Origin: Parelaphostrongylus tenuis
Lineage: Eukaryota; Nematoda; Chromadorea; Rhabditida; Metastrongylidae
Direction: 5' to 3'
Length of the DNA stretch: 64,000 bases
Assembly (NCBI GenBank): GCA_019055375.1
Contig: JAHQIW010001423.1
Span: forward strand, 124,001 to 188,000
Position numbers and translations under genes: made by a program
Shown here: positions 23,457 through 40,600 of the stretch, one piece after another
Position numbering within the stretch: the stretch's first letter is position 1
Layout of the letters: each line of letters starts with the position of its first letter
Notes under the pieces: generated by a model
What the model was told of the DNA's origin: nothing
Database searches by the model: none
What the model saw: only the letters and a program-made list of their open reading frames with translations

Positions 23457-23510
23457 TGACTTCCGCGGACCCACGCTGCTGAACAGCTCAAGGTGGGTCC
23501 GCGGGGGTCA
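23457..23510. other. GC-rich hairpin
   Basis: The arms tccgcggaccca (23462-23473) and tgggtccgcgg (23494-23504) are perfect complements over 11 nt and extend imperfectly through tgac/gtca. The loop is 20 nt. It sits alone in AT-rich intergenic DNA between hid-1 and zfpl-1. Confidence 0.6.
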
Positions 23511-24504
23511 ACCTTTTAAAAAGCGTTCTTTACCATGTCTAAGGATTAGTCATCAGATTTTTTTGAGTTACTGTGATACTCATGATTTTCTCTACATGCT
23601 CATATGCTTTCTATGCATATGTAACTCCTACGTGCGAAGAAAACTTGAAGTTTGAAAAGGTAACGTTTTTTCCTCTTTTCGCTCCTATAGCTCACCTTGG
23701 AGACTTCCTCAAAGAACGAATTTAGCTCCGGGAGCGTGGAGATTTATGCTATTGAATAACACTAGAACATCTGATCTAAGAAAATCGAGTCGCACGTAAA
23801 AGTTCGACCTCAAGCGGGAATCGAACTCGCGTTTCATCCTTACATCATACCACTGCTAAAAAGCAGTAAAATCAAAGAAATATAGGTTGTCTATATGGAA
23901 AAAGCTGTCACTTCGACTGGGTAGTACCGATATGTGCTTACCAGACCATAGGGGTTGGTTGCTGAGAGCTTCAATAGTTTATGTCAAGGAAACAGTGGGA
24001 GGGGAGCGCAAGTGGTAGTCTCAGCGGCGTAGCAGTACCGTGCGTCTCTATAAGGGTAAAACACGGGTTCAACTCCTGACTGAGGTTTGCGGGGAGGGTT
24101 TGCGCGATCATCAATTGATAGTGCCTATGTCAAGTGCGACCTATGTTATTTAATTAGGAATTGTTTCTGCCCTTTGAAAGAAACTCCACATTAAACGTCT
24201 GGCTCTGATATAAAAGAATTTTTCTACACATTCACACGCTTTCCGTGCTTCCTGCGAGCTAGCCAGAGATTTAAGTTTCCGAATGATTACTAAAACTCTT
24301 ATGAAAAGTTTTTGTCCACCGAAAGAGGTCTTTTCTTAATCCCGTGCCGTATAACGAAAAAAAAAACTCGAGTGCGAAACGTAATTTTATTTTCGCTGCT
24401 ATAACGCTTTGAAAGGGCCACTTGTAGGAACCAGTATAGCAGTTAAAACGCTGAGATTTACACTTTCGAATTACTACTGAAATTGTGGGGAAAAACAAAC
24501 TCTT

Positions 24505-24860
24505 TGAGTACCATGGACCCACCCCTCTATCTCTAACTCCCGTCGTAACAACGCTGGACGATCTGCCCCACCTCCTCTGCATCTCTAGCGCCCAGCGTAG
24601 AAACGCATCGAATGTACGGATTAGTGTATTATTCCAGCTATATTACTGTTGTTATTTTCTTATGTTATGCTGGATGTGAACACATTATGTTGTCATAAGT
24701 GCTAAGATAACAACAATTATATAATTGAAATAATACAATGACACATTCCATGGGTTGCCACGCCGAAGGTTAGAGACGCACAGGAGGTGGGGCAGATCGT
24801 CCAGCGCTACCAAGACGGGAGTTAGAGATGCAGAGGAGGTGGGTCCACGGTCCCGAAAGA
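24505..24860. repeat. Large inverted repeat (about 100-nt arms)
   Basis: The left arm (about 24510-24605) contains atctctaactcccgtc and gctggacgatctgccccacc. The right arm (about 24755-24855) contains ggtggggcagatcgtccagc and gacgggagttagagat, the reverse complements. An AT-rich spacer of about 150 nt separates them. There is no open frame of note; it resembles a foldback element. Confidence 0.75.
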
Positions 24861-25182
24861 GGTAAAGGACATCTGAAAAGCTGAGATTCAAAGACTAATC
24901 TCACCGTAAGCAAAAGGCTAACTTCTATTCCACCGGTAGGTTGCGAAGTGAGCCATAACCACAAGATGCTGAGAGAACGCGAGCAAAGCTTGTGACATAA
25001 GGTTTTTCTCCCAAGAACCGAACCCTCCATTATGCCCTCCTCGGAGCATTCCTGTGGCGATGGTCTTCACATCGTACCCTATCAATAGAAAATAAGACTA
25101 GCCGATAGGACAACAAGTTTGATCGGCAATATATCTCTCACTGATTATTTGGGAGTACAGGTGGTCCATGTAGACTGGCTAA

Positions 25183-25890
25183 GCAAGGAAAAGGAAAGCG
25201 AAGGGAGGAGAAAGAAAACATGAATGTAAAAAAGGAGGAGAGGAAAAAAACAAGGAAGCAAATTGGTTAAGCGAGGAAAAGGAAAAGAAAAGGAAAAGAA
25301 AGAAAGGGGGGGGGAGGCGAAGAAAGAAAATAAGGAAGTAAAAGAGAGGGGAAGAATACTGATTGAATTAGGAAAGGAAAACAGAGAGACCTTAAAGAAA
25401 GAGAAAGGAAAAAAGTAAGTTGAGCAGGGAAAAGGAAAGAGAAAGGCAAGAAAAGAGGAAAAAAGAAAAAAGTGAGGAAAGAAAGAAATCAGGAAAGTAA
25501 GAAAATAATTTGATCAAGGTGGAAAGGGAAGGGAAAAGAAAAGAAAGAAGAGAGGAAAGGAAAGACAAGACTATAGGAAAAAAGTAAGGAAAAAGGGACG
25601 AATTAGAAAAGAGGACAGGAATAGGAAATAGAAGAAAAAAGGAAAAAGAGAAGAGAAGAAAGAGTAAAGGAATGAAAGAAAAGAGGAGAGGAGAAAGAGG
25701 AAAGAAGAGAGTGAGCGAATAAAAAGGGATAGGAAAGGAAAAAAGCAACGGAAAAGAATGGAAAAAAAATTAGAAAAAGAAAAGAGGAGAGGGAATGGAA
25801 GAGAAAAGAAAGAAAAGTGATAAGAAAAGAACGAAAAAGGGAACGCGAAAAGAGAAAAAGAGTTGGTTGCGCAAGCTAAGAATAACAAGT
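25183..25890 (+). repeat. Polypurine tract (~700 nt, G/A on the plus strand)
   Basis: Nearly every base is A or G over about 700 nt, built from irregular aaaggaaaagaaag-type units with scattered pyrimidines. Long minus-strand open frames here (Phe/Ser/Leu only) are composition artefacts. Such tracts can form triplex (H-DNA) structures, but no function is shown. Confidence 0.9.
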
Positions 25891-26044
25891 GAGAAGCGTG
25901 AAAACGATTTACAAAGGAGGTATGAGTAAGAAAAAAATTGAAAATGGTGAACCAGCGAGGAAATTCAAAATGTGAAAAAGGAGCGGAACCAAGAAATTAA
26001 CCCATTTGGTTTCCAAAGGGTCATCATTGGTGACTCAGCCGAAT

Positions 26045-26540
26045 TTCTGCTAGCGGAAATTGAGTTTAGGCTTCGTTAGACGACCCGCGTTTGGGATAAA
26101 CCCGCCGAAAGTACGGAGCAACCGGAGAGCAGAAAGCTCGCGTTTTGCCGAGCCCGGGAAGTGGCTTGGGGGCAGCGGGAAAACTCATTCTCGTGGGGCT
26201 GGTCACCGAGCTAGCTTGACGAGAAGAGATTTGACGTTACTTGTCACGAACTCAGGTAAAAGTGCAAACCATTGGGACACGATATCCCGCATATTGTGGA
26301 GGATCGCGTAGCCCCGATGGTCAACACATCAGCCAGGCGGGTTAGCCAATCCCTGGGGCACCGTAGCCTGGCTGTCAGGCGAACCCACCGACCACGAAAA
26401 GGTTAACTTCCCTTAATTTATACCTTATACGTTGGCCACGTCCCACTTGACCGCATCGGTGCCACAATTGGCAATGGTCCAACAAACTTCTGACAGTGCG
26501 CTCACATGTGGGCCCCGAAGGGATTTCCCTGTTTATCACT
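26045..26540 (+). other. GC-rich intergenic block with an 83-codon open frame
   Basis: Base composition rises sharply after the purine tract. An open frame at 26060-26311 encodes an Arg/Ser/Gly-rich product (includes GINPPKVRSNRRAESSRF). I recognise no family and see no splice context. It may be the relic of a mobile element or a non-coding GC-rich repeat; coding is not established. Confidence 0.3.
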
Positions 26541-26616
26541 TAGATATACGGTAAAATTCTTATTTATTTTCTTTTACGTGTTTCATTGCTATGTGTTCCG
26601 CTTGTTTGGTCCTGGT

Positions 26617-31829
<5,213 letters not shown>

Positions 31830-34359
31830 TAACTGACTGAATTCCTTTCGCCTCTGATTGTTCATTTTGGTTCATATTTTGCCTATATACGAATTATTGT
31901 GAGAAGATTGTATGCCGAAATACCGTCTACGCGGCATAATTGGCATTTTGCAAGTTTATATATTTGTTTTGAAAAGTTTCAGCAAAAAATCTTCACAGCG
32001 GCTAAGTGTAAATCAAAACGAAATTTTTCTTCTAGATAAATAAGCAAAGCAGCATGAAACTTATTGCATAAAACGTTTTTAGCTCAAAATGAGGCCCTGA
32101 CGGCCATAAAGGAATCCGTCGCTTGTTCTGCTGGTTTCCCCTTTTTTGTTGATAATTCGAATCTTCCTAAAAATGCTCTGGGATAGGAAGACAACAGCTC
32201 GTTTACTAAGCAATTAGTCCTAAGTTTGTACGCATTTTCTTCCTTCATAAAATTCCTCTGTGGCAATCTCGTCATAGTCGCCTCCACCTGCTTTTCTTTC
32301 CCGATACTCGCAATGGTGTTGGAACATTGCTGCATATTCCACTTCTGCGACGTCTCTGAACCCATAAGGAAGTGAGGAAGAATAGATTGTTGGCTACTTT
32401 CCCAAGCAGACCTGGTGCTCATCGACAGATGCTCGCGTCAACTTTAGCTTTTTTGTGGGAGTTGTGAGATAACCACCAGCGGTGGGGAGGGGGGTCGGGG
32501 ATTCCAGTTCAAGATTGATGTCGAAATTCTTCACATTTTATCAAATGGTTCAGATTTTGAAGTAATATCATCCATACAGATTGACAAGAGGCTGAGCACT
32601 TTTGGAGCCTCATTTTTGTTGAAGCGTTCGTGCCGTACGTACCAGAGAGCATGGAGCGCCCGTCAGCATAAATAATAGTCCGAGAGACTTTTGTAGATGG
32701 CTTTTGAAAAAAAAGGAGAGGAGGGAGGGGAAAGAGGGAGGAGGTAAAGGAAGAAGGTAGCGTAGTTGGTAATGGTGCGCGCTATCAGAAAGCCATGGCT
32801 CGAGCTTGAGTCCGACGACTTGGACTGATTATCGAACAGTTCTGATATGACCACAAGATATATAATTAAGCTAACTTAGATCAATGCCTATGCCTCGTTC
32901 TTACCATCTCCGCCTTTATTTTTTCCAAAATTTTCCACTTTTCAATTGACGAGTGCTTTTTTTCCACAAATTCCAATACTGTACCGAGGACGGATTTCCT
33001 ACTGATTTGTAAAAGTTAATTTTTCATGGAAGGGGATTGTGGCTCATAGCAGCTATAAAATTGATAATGAGACACAGACACTTAGTTAGGTGTTTGTTCC
33101 GTCATTTTTCTTCGGAAAAAAGCGGAACATGGGCGATTGTCCTGTAGAAATGTAGTTACGAAAAAAATATGTTGGTGTTGGCATCTGGATTTTATTTTAT
33201 TTTGATTCTATTGTCATGAGATATCTCTTGTCAGTCAATGGTCGCTTCTGTTTGTGCTCCATTTCCTTCTTGACAACTGTGATATGTAATTACCGAATTC
33301 GTATCTAATTCTATTCACAATGTGATAAATATTCTATTCGACTGATTGTAGTTGTCTAAGAGGTTATGCCACTAACGCATATTGCCGTATGAAATCTTTA
33401 TTTCACTGCTTTTAGGCAGTATCTTGATCTTACGGTGCAATCTGGTTATAAGGGAACAAAAGAATATTCGACCTCATTCACTGTGCAAGGATTTTTCATT
33501 GGAATGTGAGTAATCATTCGGAAACCTGAACCTCTGGCTCGCGCCCTGTGTGGCCGGTTTTTGAAAAAGTCTCTTTATAGCGCTGTAGAACCCAGAATAA
33601 AATTATGTTTCACACCTGCCGCGCGCCTTCATTTTTAACGCGCTTGTAATTCGCTGGAAACACGAAAAGCTTATTAACGTGTAGAGAAAATGTCTTATTA
33701 TGTGAATCAATCGTTTTTATGTGGAGTTTCTTCTAAGACGGTGAAAAAAATGCCTATTTGAATAGCAAGTTGCACGCCACATATCTAAAGGTTAGGGCAT
33801 CGGTCGTAACTCCGCCCCCAGCCCGTAGAATAGCCGGTAAACAAGAGCGCCGAATATGTGAAACTTGGTCTTGTTCTTCCTGCTACACTGCGGTGAAATG
33901 GTCTGTTTAGAAACCAACTAGTGCGTTGGAATCATCGAAACCTAAGCTATCGAATGATTACTAATAGTCCAAAGCGGATGTTTTGTCCGGCGAGTTATAA
34001 GACACAAAAGTTTTCTTCCACGCGCTGTCAAAAGATCAAACACATTTTTCAGTTCTCCGAAACTTATTCTACCGAATGAGTAGTAGCAGTCTATTGAAGG
34101 AATTCTGTCCAGCGAAATATAGGCGAGATAAGAAAAAAAGATAAGCGCGCTCGTGTGAAACATGATTTTATTTTGAATTTCATAGTGTTATGAAAGGATG
34201 TTTCAAAAAACCGGCTACCCACCGCTCTAGCCAGAGGTCCAAAATTTCTAATGATTACTAACACTCTTATCAAAAATTCTTGTACAGCGAATGAGCTCGA
34301 ATAGTCATTTGTTCCCTTATAACCGAAAAGAACCGTTGCGGTACAAATATATATATCCA
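31830..34359. other. Intergenic zfpl-1 to nuo-5: repeats only
   Basis: No exon-like stretch was found. Family D repeat units occupy about 33470-34290 (atcgaatgattactaatagtcc, gcgcgctcgtgtgaaacatg). A short purine run lies at 32707-32755. The spacing of 2.8 kb between the zfpl-1 stop and the nuo-5 start is long for a nematode operon. Confidence 0.5.
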
Positions 34360-34545
34360 AGAATGTTGAGTGATATGCAAAACTTTTAATCACGGCCGAG
34401 AGCTGAACATGCGTCTCACCCATACTGGGACTGCTTGTAGCACAATGATTACGCAGGCGAGCACTCAGCCCCCGATATGAGCGTCGGTTGAACTCAACGT
34501 CTGCGGTTGAATGTTTTGCATATCACTCGACATTCTTAGATATTT
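34360..34545. repeat. Inverted SINE-B fold-back directly upstream of nuo-5
   Basis: The left arm starts aagaatgttgagtgatatgc and the right arm ends gcatatcactcgacattctt, reverse complements of each other with few mismatches. SINE-B head fragments (gagctgaacatgcgtctcacc) lie between. The right end is about 60 nt from the nuo-5 ATG, so the element forms the proximal 5' flank. Confidence 0.7.
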
Positions 34546-34603
34546 TTGAACCTCTTATACTGCCATCTTGCCTACTTCGTCATGTTCTGATGACCTATAG
34601 GGT

Positions 34604-37600
34604 ATGCACCGCATCAGCAGTTCCGTGGTGAGGGCAGTGAGCCATGGAAGAGTTGCATGTCGGCGGGCGCAGTCCACTGCTGCAGCACCGGAGAAAGTCG
34701 AAGTGTTCATTGATGATAAGAAAGTACTCGTTGATCCAGGCTTAACTATTTTACAGGTAATCGAGAAGATCAAATTCCTCCTTCAAAACTGCGCATTAGT
34801 TCTTAACCCTTTTGGCACGATAGGCGCACGGCGCTGGGCCCGCCCAGCCGTGCGCGGCAGGCGGTCCATGGTGCCGAGTGTTTAGTGATGCCGGTCATCG
34901 AAGAGAAGGTGCTTGGTTCAGTCCCTACCTCGACACTCCATAGCAGATTTCTTGGTGTCAGATAGTATGAAATGTTCTTCTATAACTTTAATATGGAAAA
35001 AATCGCTCAATTGTCAGATTTTTTCGTTACATTTTGATATGGATCCGTGGTGTAGCAGCCCATAGATCCAGTCGGATTCCAGAACATTTTCTACATTGTA
35101 CGACTTTCTAGAAGAACTTACATAATAGTGGATACAGTCGGTTTTGCAGAGCCTTTGCATTGGTTCTGATGTTACCGCCACGGATCTACGTATCGTTCTG
35201 AAAGGAAAAAAAAATCGATGTATGAGGCAACTGAGTGTTTCTTTCTTGCGATAGTGGCATCTATATAACCTTCGATGCTAATCGACAAAAAAAAAACACC
35301 TTCTCTGAAGCCCCATGGAAAAAGATCTTACAATAAACCTTCTTCCCGATGGCTAGTATCGCTAACCACTTGCGCCTGTGGCTGCCTGCTGCCGCGCGCG
35401 GCACTGGGGCGATGCTAATATATAAATCTCAAAGACAGGTCTAGTTTAGAGGTTTGTATAGATAGTGATATCAATGAAGAGGACTAGGCTCTCGGCGTTA
35501 ATCAAACCCTGATGGATACCCCATGCATTCGTCATCATCAAGTAGCGTTTGAGGTGATAGAACGCTGCTACAATGGCTCGTGGTAGCCTACCGATGTGTC
35601 AAATCACTACTGCTGTCCTCTCAGACAAGTGTGGCACCAATTCACCAAGGTCGGAGGTGTGATAGGCATGGTGGTCCTTGCGCGCACGGGTCGAACCATC
35701 GACTACGTGTATCGCCAGACACCTCCAACCACTCGCTCTACGGGACTTGATAGTAGCGATGTTGATGGTTCCGACCTGATAATGACTAACCAAACGTTCA
35801 GACTTGAGAAAGGTAGAGTTGCCTGAGCGTCAGCCATTGGATTGCTACTATCATTACTACTATCACTACTACCACTTCTACTACCATTACCGACCTTTTC
35901 TTTCACTTTATTTTATTGTTTTATTTGATCTATATTAATTTTCATCATCCCGATCTCAATACTACGAGATTCGATTCGTCTTTTCGTTTGCTTGGGGTGT
36001 TCAATCTTTTTTTACAAGTGTCGCAGAATAGTGGTCAAGCGAATCTCCTTGGAGTCTTGAGTGCAGCTAGCTTGGTACATTCGTTACCTGTTTACAGATT
36101 TTAGGAGAGGGGACCACTCACGCGCCGAGCATCACAAGTCACTCGGCCTCTGCTCTGACATCCTTACCAATCTCACATTGGCTAAGCAGGAAAAGTCCTT
36201 GAGATTCACATATATCAAAAGTGCTTTTTAGGCACATTCATTAGTTTGCTCAGAAGCTTTTTAGAGTGAATTGTTCTTATATAACTAAGAGAATTGAGTG
36301 GTGGACAAAAACACGGCCTTAGGCGGGAATCGAACCCACGTTTCATCCTATCCGGGGACAACTATCACTTTTTCCTATCACTCAATTCTCTTAGTTATAT
36401 GAGTAATATAATAACACTGCGAAAAAGCAGTGAAAATACTATAATTTCGAAGTAATAGTAATTAGAATAGCTATCAGCTCAACTGGGTTTATAAAGTGAA
36501 ATCGCATACCCGACCAAACCTGTCAAAGGTTGGTGGCTGATAGCTAACATTGAGATGTTGAAGAACGAGTGGTCGGGCAAATGAGCCTCAGTGGTGTAGT
36601 GGTAGAGCACGCGTCCCCGGATAGGATGAAACGTGGGTTCGATTCCCGCCTGAGGCCGTGTTTTTGCCCACCACTCAATTCTCTTAGTTATGTAAGTAAT
36701 ATAATAACACTGCGAAAAAAGCAGTGAAAATACTATAATTTCGAAGTAAATTGTTCTCTTTACGACGCTTGCTTGGGCAACAAACAGCAGCTTTAGGCAA
36801 CTGGAAGCTATCATTTTCTATGCTTTTCTTTAAGAGTGCTTATGAACTTCTGTAAATTTTCAGATGTAAGAGCTAAATGTCAGGCTCAATTTTCTATTAG
36901 CTTAGCCAATTAAGTAAGATGCACAAGAGTTAATTGATTTATTGACACGCTGTGATCTTGGTCAGTGCATTCGCTCTGGACTTGATCTGTACTGCTTGTG
37001 TGAATGCCCATTGTTTAGATATATTCAGGCTTGTGCGTTAGTTGGGGTGGACATTCCTCGTTTCTGCTATCACGATCGTCTTTCCATAGCGGGAAATTGT
37101 CGCATGTGTCTTGTTGAGGTGGAGAAAAGCATGAAGGTACGTTTTCCATAGCACAACCTGGAGACTTTTGTACTTTTCGAAGTCAGTTTTCAGCCAGTGG
37201 CGTCATGTGCGATGCCTGTGATGAAAGGGATGAAAGTGAAAACCAATTCTGATTTCGTGAAAAAAGCTCGTGAAGGGATCATGGAATTTCTTCTTAACAA
37301 TCATCCGCTAGACTGTCCTATCTGTGATCAGGTCAATTACTTCTTTGAGCCTTGTCGGTGCTAGTTTTGATTTCGAGTGTTTCCAACATCAATTTCAAGG
37401 GAGGCGAATGCGATCTGCAAGATCAGTCCCTTGCTTTTGGAAGTGATCGTGGTCGCCTGCAATGCGAATATGATGGGAAGAGGTCGTAGTTTTCCATCTA
37501 TTAATTCTCAAGGTTATCTGATGACTTTACATATCATTATACCACTCTAATCTTTTTAGGGCAGTTGAGGACAAAAACATAGGTCCGCTTGTAAAAACCG

Positions 37601-40600
37601 TGATGACTCGGTGTATTCAGTGTACTCGTTGTGTTCGTTTTGCTAATGAGGTGAGAATTGTTTTTAAGAAGCGAAGTTTGAATCACATTGGTGCTGGGAC
37701 GAGCACAAGAATTGGAAATGGGTATTGAAGAAATTTCAGAATAGGCAGTAAGCAAAACCCAAAACATGGAACTTAGGCATGACCTTTTTAGGTAGCAGCC
37801 TTTCCTGATTTTGGAACTACTGGACGTGGAGTAGATCTCCAGGTAATTTTTATGTTTTTCATTTTTCGGACGTAGTTTATAACATATTAACCTCCATGGC
37901 ACCTAGCTGTACAGAGATATCTATTGAGGTTTCATTTCAGTCGAATGTTAATTTCCACTTACCCACTTAATTCATTTTTGATGACAGGGGTGCGATGTGA
38001 AATATAAGCACAAGAGTGCTGGGATACGAGCAAAACCTGGAGCCTCATAGTCCTGCGTGACGGATTGAACCCACGACTGTACGCATCCGGGGAGTGCGCG
38101 TTTTCATCACATCATCGAGATTTGCTCTACTTTCGTCTCGGCCTGTTGCGATCATAATCGGAGACTGTCCTCCTTGACGGACGATTGGTTTGCCCTGATT
38201 GCCATCTCATAAATCAAGACGGCTGAAATAAAGGCGGAACGTGAGCTTCTCTGATGTACTGTAGACGGGCACTGCTTCGCAAAGATATGTTCATGCTTCG
38301 AGTCCGCTTAACAAGACATCAGGATTCAGGTTTTGCTCGTATCTCAGGCTTTTCAAGGTTTTTTGCAACCTCGCAAGCATTATAACTTAGCATTTAGATT
38401 GGCACTTATGTTGAGAAACTTTTCGCGTCTGAATTATCTGGGAACATCATAGATTTGTGTCCAGTTGGTGCTCTTACCAGCAAGCCTTACAGGTGAGATT
38501 TTTTCTTGGTTAAGCAAATATACTGTTGAACTTTAACTTGGATAGTTTTTTTTTTCATATTACAGGGCAGTCGCAGTAATTGTATGCACTTGTATTTGTG
38601 TTTCATAATTCTTCTAATTATAATTTATGGTTGTCGTCTCTAAAAATACTCATCAGTTTCCTCAAAATATGCTCTGTTTTTTAAATGATCTTTCATTGAA
38701 GCTTTACTGCACGTCCATGGGAAACGCGAAAAACGGAGAGTGTAGACGTCATGGACGCATTGGGATCGAACATAGTTCTGTCGCATAGAACTGGCGATCT
38801 GCTCCGCTGTCATTCCTAAGATAAATGATGTCAGTAATGTTCAATTTGCTATTCATGTCTTACTATAACTTTGAAACCACGTGAAATTTCAACCCTTTCG
38901 GTACTAAGTATCCCCTAAATGGGCCACTGATTGCCGCGTCGCGTCTCAGCCCATTCTGGTTTACTGTAACGATTGCGAGCGAAAAATCTGGTACCTATTC
39001 AACGAAAATCATGCTCATTCTTGTTCACTTTCTCCGTATTCATAATTCTTATAACATCTACTGTCAGCACCTCAATGCCCTCAACGAATTTATACTTATA
39101 CACCATACAGTTTTAGCAATTCTCTCAGCAATACGTGTAAACTCTTCCAAAAGAAGAGTTACAATGTACAATTGCATCGTTGAACACAATTTGATTTTTG
39201 AGGAAGAATTGACTTTTCTATTGTGTTTACAGGAAGCACTGGCGTTGTTTTATCTAAGAATATCAATCAATGAAGCCAGTTTAGTGGAATTTTCTTTTGT
39301 ACTGGTCGTAAAACCCCTTTACGACGACTACAGTATGATCTTCACTAGGGAAAGTTACACTGTGATGATAACGCGCCCTCCCTGAAGGCCGACTGCGCTG
39401 CGTTCCAGGTGAAAAATGAGCATCGTACCGAAAGTGTCAATGGTAATATTGTCATGCATCGGTGCTCCTTTCTATGGAAGCTCATAATATTCTTTAGAAT
39501 GTTCACCGAGTGGGTTTTTTTAGATCAGAGTATAAGAGAATTTGGGCTATTGCTCAAATAGATGCATACTTTTTGGAAATACTCTGCCGTTACTCTGTTT
39601 CTGAACTTTTAAAGGGTCTAAACTTTTTCAACGTAGTTACGCCGGCTGCAGACCGCATTTATGTGCATTATTTGGTCTTTTAGGGCGAATCCCACTTTCC
39701 CAGTTCCTTTTACATTTTCAAAAGAAACACCTCTTAAGAAAAATTAGAGTGATATTGGTCTTTAGAGGCCATAATTTCCACTATTGCACGAGAAACTGGA
39801 ACAAAGAGCGCGTGTGGCGCAGTGGTTAGACGTGCTTCGATACACATGTGGCTCATAGTTGGATTTCAAGCCACAGGCTCATCAAGCCTATACCTTTTGA
39901 TTCGGTAAATCGGTATTCGATGCGTTTTGGCGGACAACAGCACTGACTTGGTACGCCGCTAGGCCAGCGAAGTCATCGTAAAGGCCAAATATGCATTGAT
40001 GGATCTATAACGATGCTTGATAAAGTCGAATGCACGGTACTCTCCTCTGGGACTATTTGATCAATGCCGAGAGCTTTGGTCTTCCATAGGGAGTTTTCAA
40101 GGGAACTTTTTATAATGAATTGTAGAAGTTGTGTGCACTGGCAGAGGTGGTTATGTTGATTATTATTCTTCAATCCAGGAAGTTCAGTACAAAATTCCGA
40201 GATTGGCTCTTTGACGTTGATATTTATGACTTGTGTCGTTGCGAATTCTTCGTAATTCTCTTTTTAACTGTGGTAAAGAGGGCTTTCCTGTAAAGTCTTT
40301 CCGTTTCAGGATATTAACGAAGAATGGATCAGTGATAAGACGCGTTTTGCCATTGATGGACTCAAAGTTCAGCGCTTATTATGTCCGATGATCAAAGATC
40401 AGAGTGGTATTCTCAGGTAACTGTTGTAATAACTGGTCCGTTTACTATAGTGATTCGCTTGTGCTCTCTCGATCAGCATTGTCTTTTCTCAGACAAGCTT
40501 CCTGGGAAGAGGCGCTTTTCACTGTCGCAAAAAAACTTCGAGATACACCGGCTGAACTAAAAGCTGCTGTGGTTGGTGGACTTTGCGATGTCGGTGGGTT

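Noticed and set aside
25267..25888. Minus-strand open frames of 60-118 codons rich in Phe, Leu and Ser
   Set aside because: These are products of the polypyrimidine complement of the purine tract; no codon structure or family resemblance.
36585..36656. Apparent tRNA gene (perfect acceptor stem, good B box)
   Set aside because: The anticodon arm cannot be folded and the unit belongs to the repeated SINE-B family, so it is a tRNA-derived repeat head.
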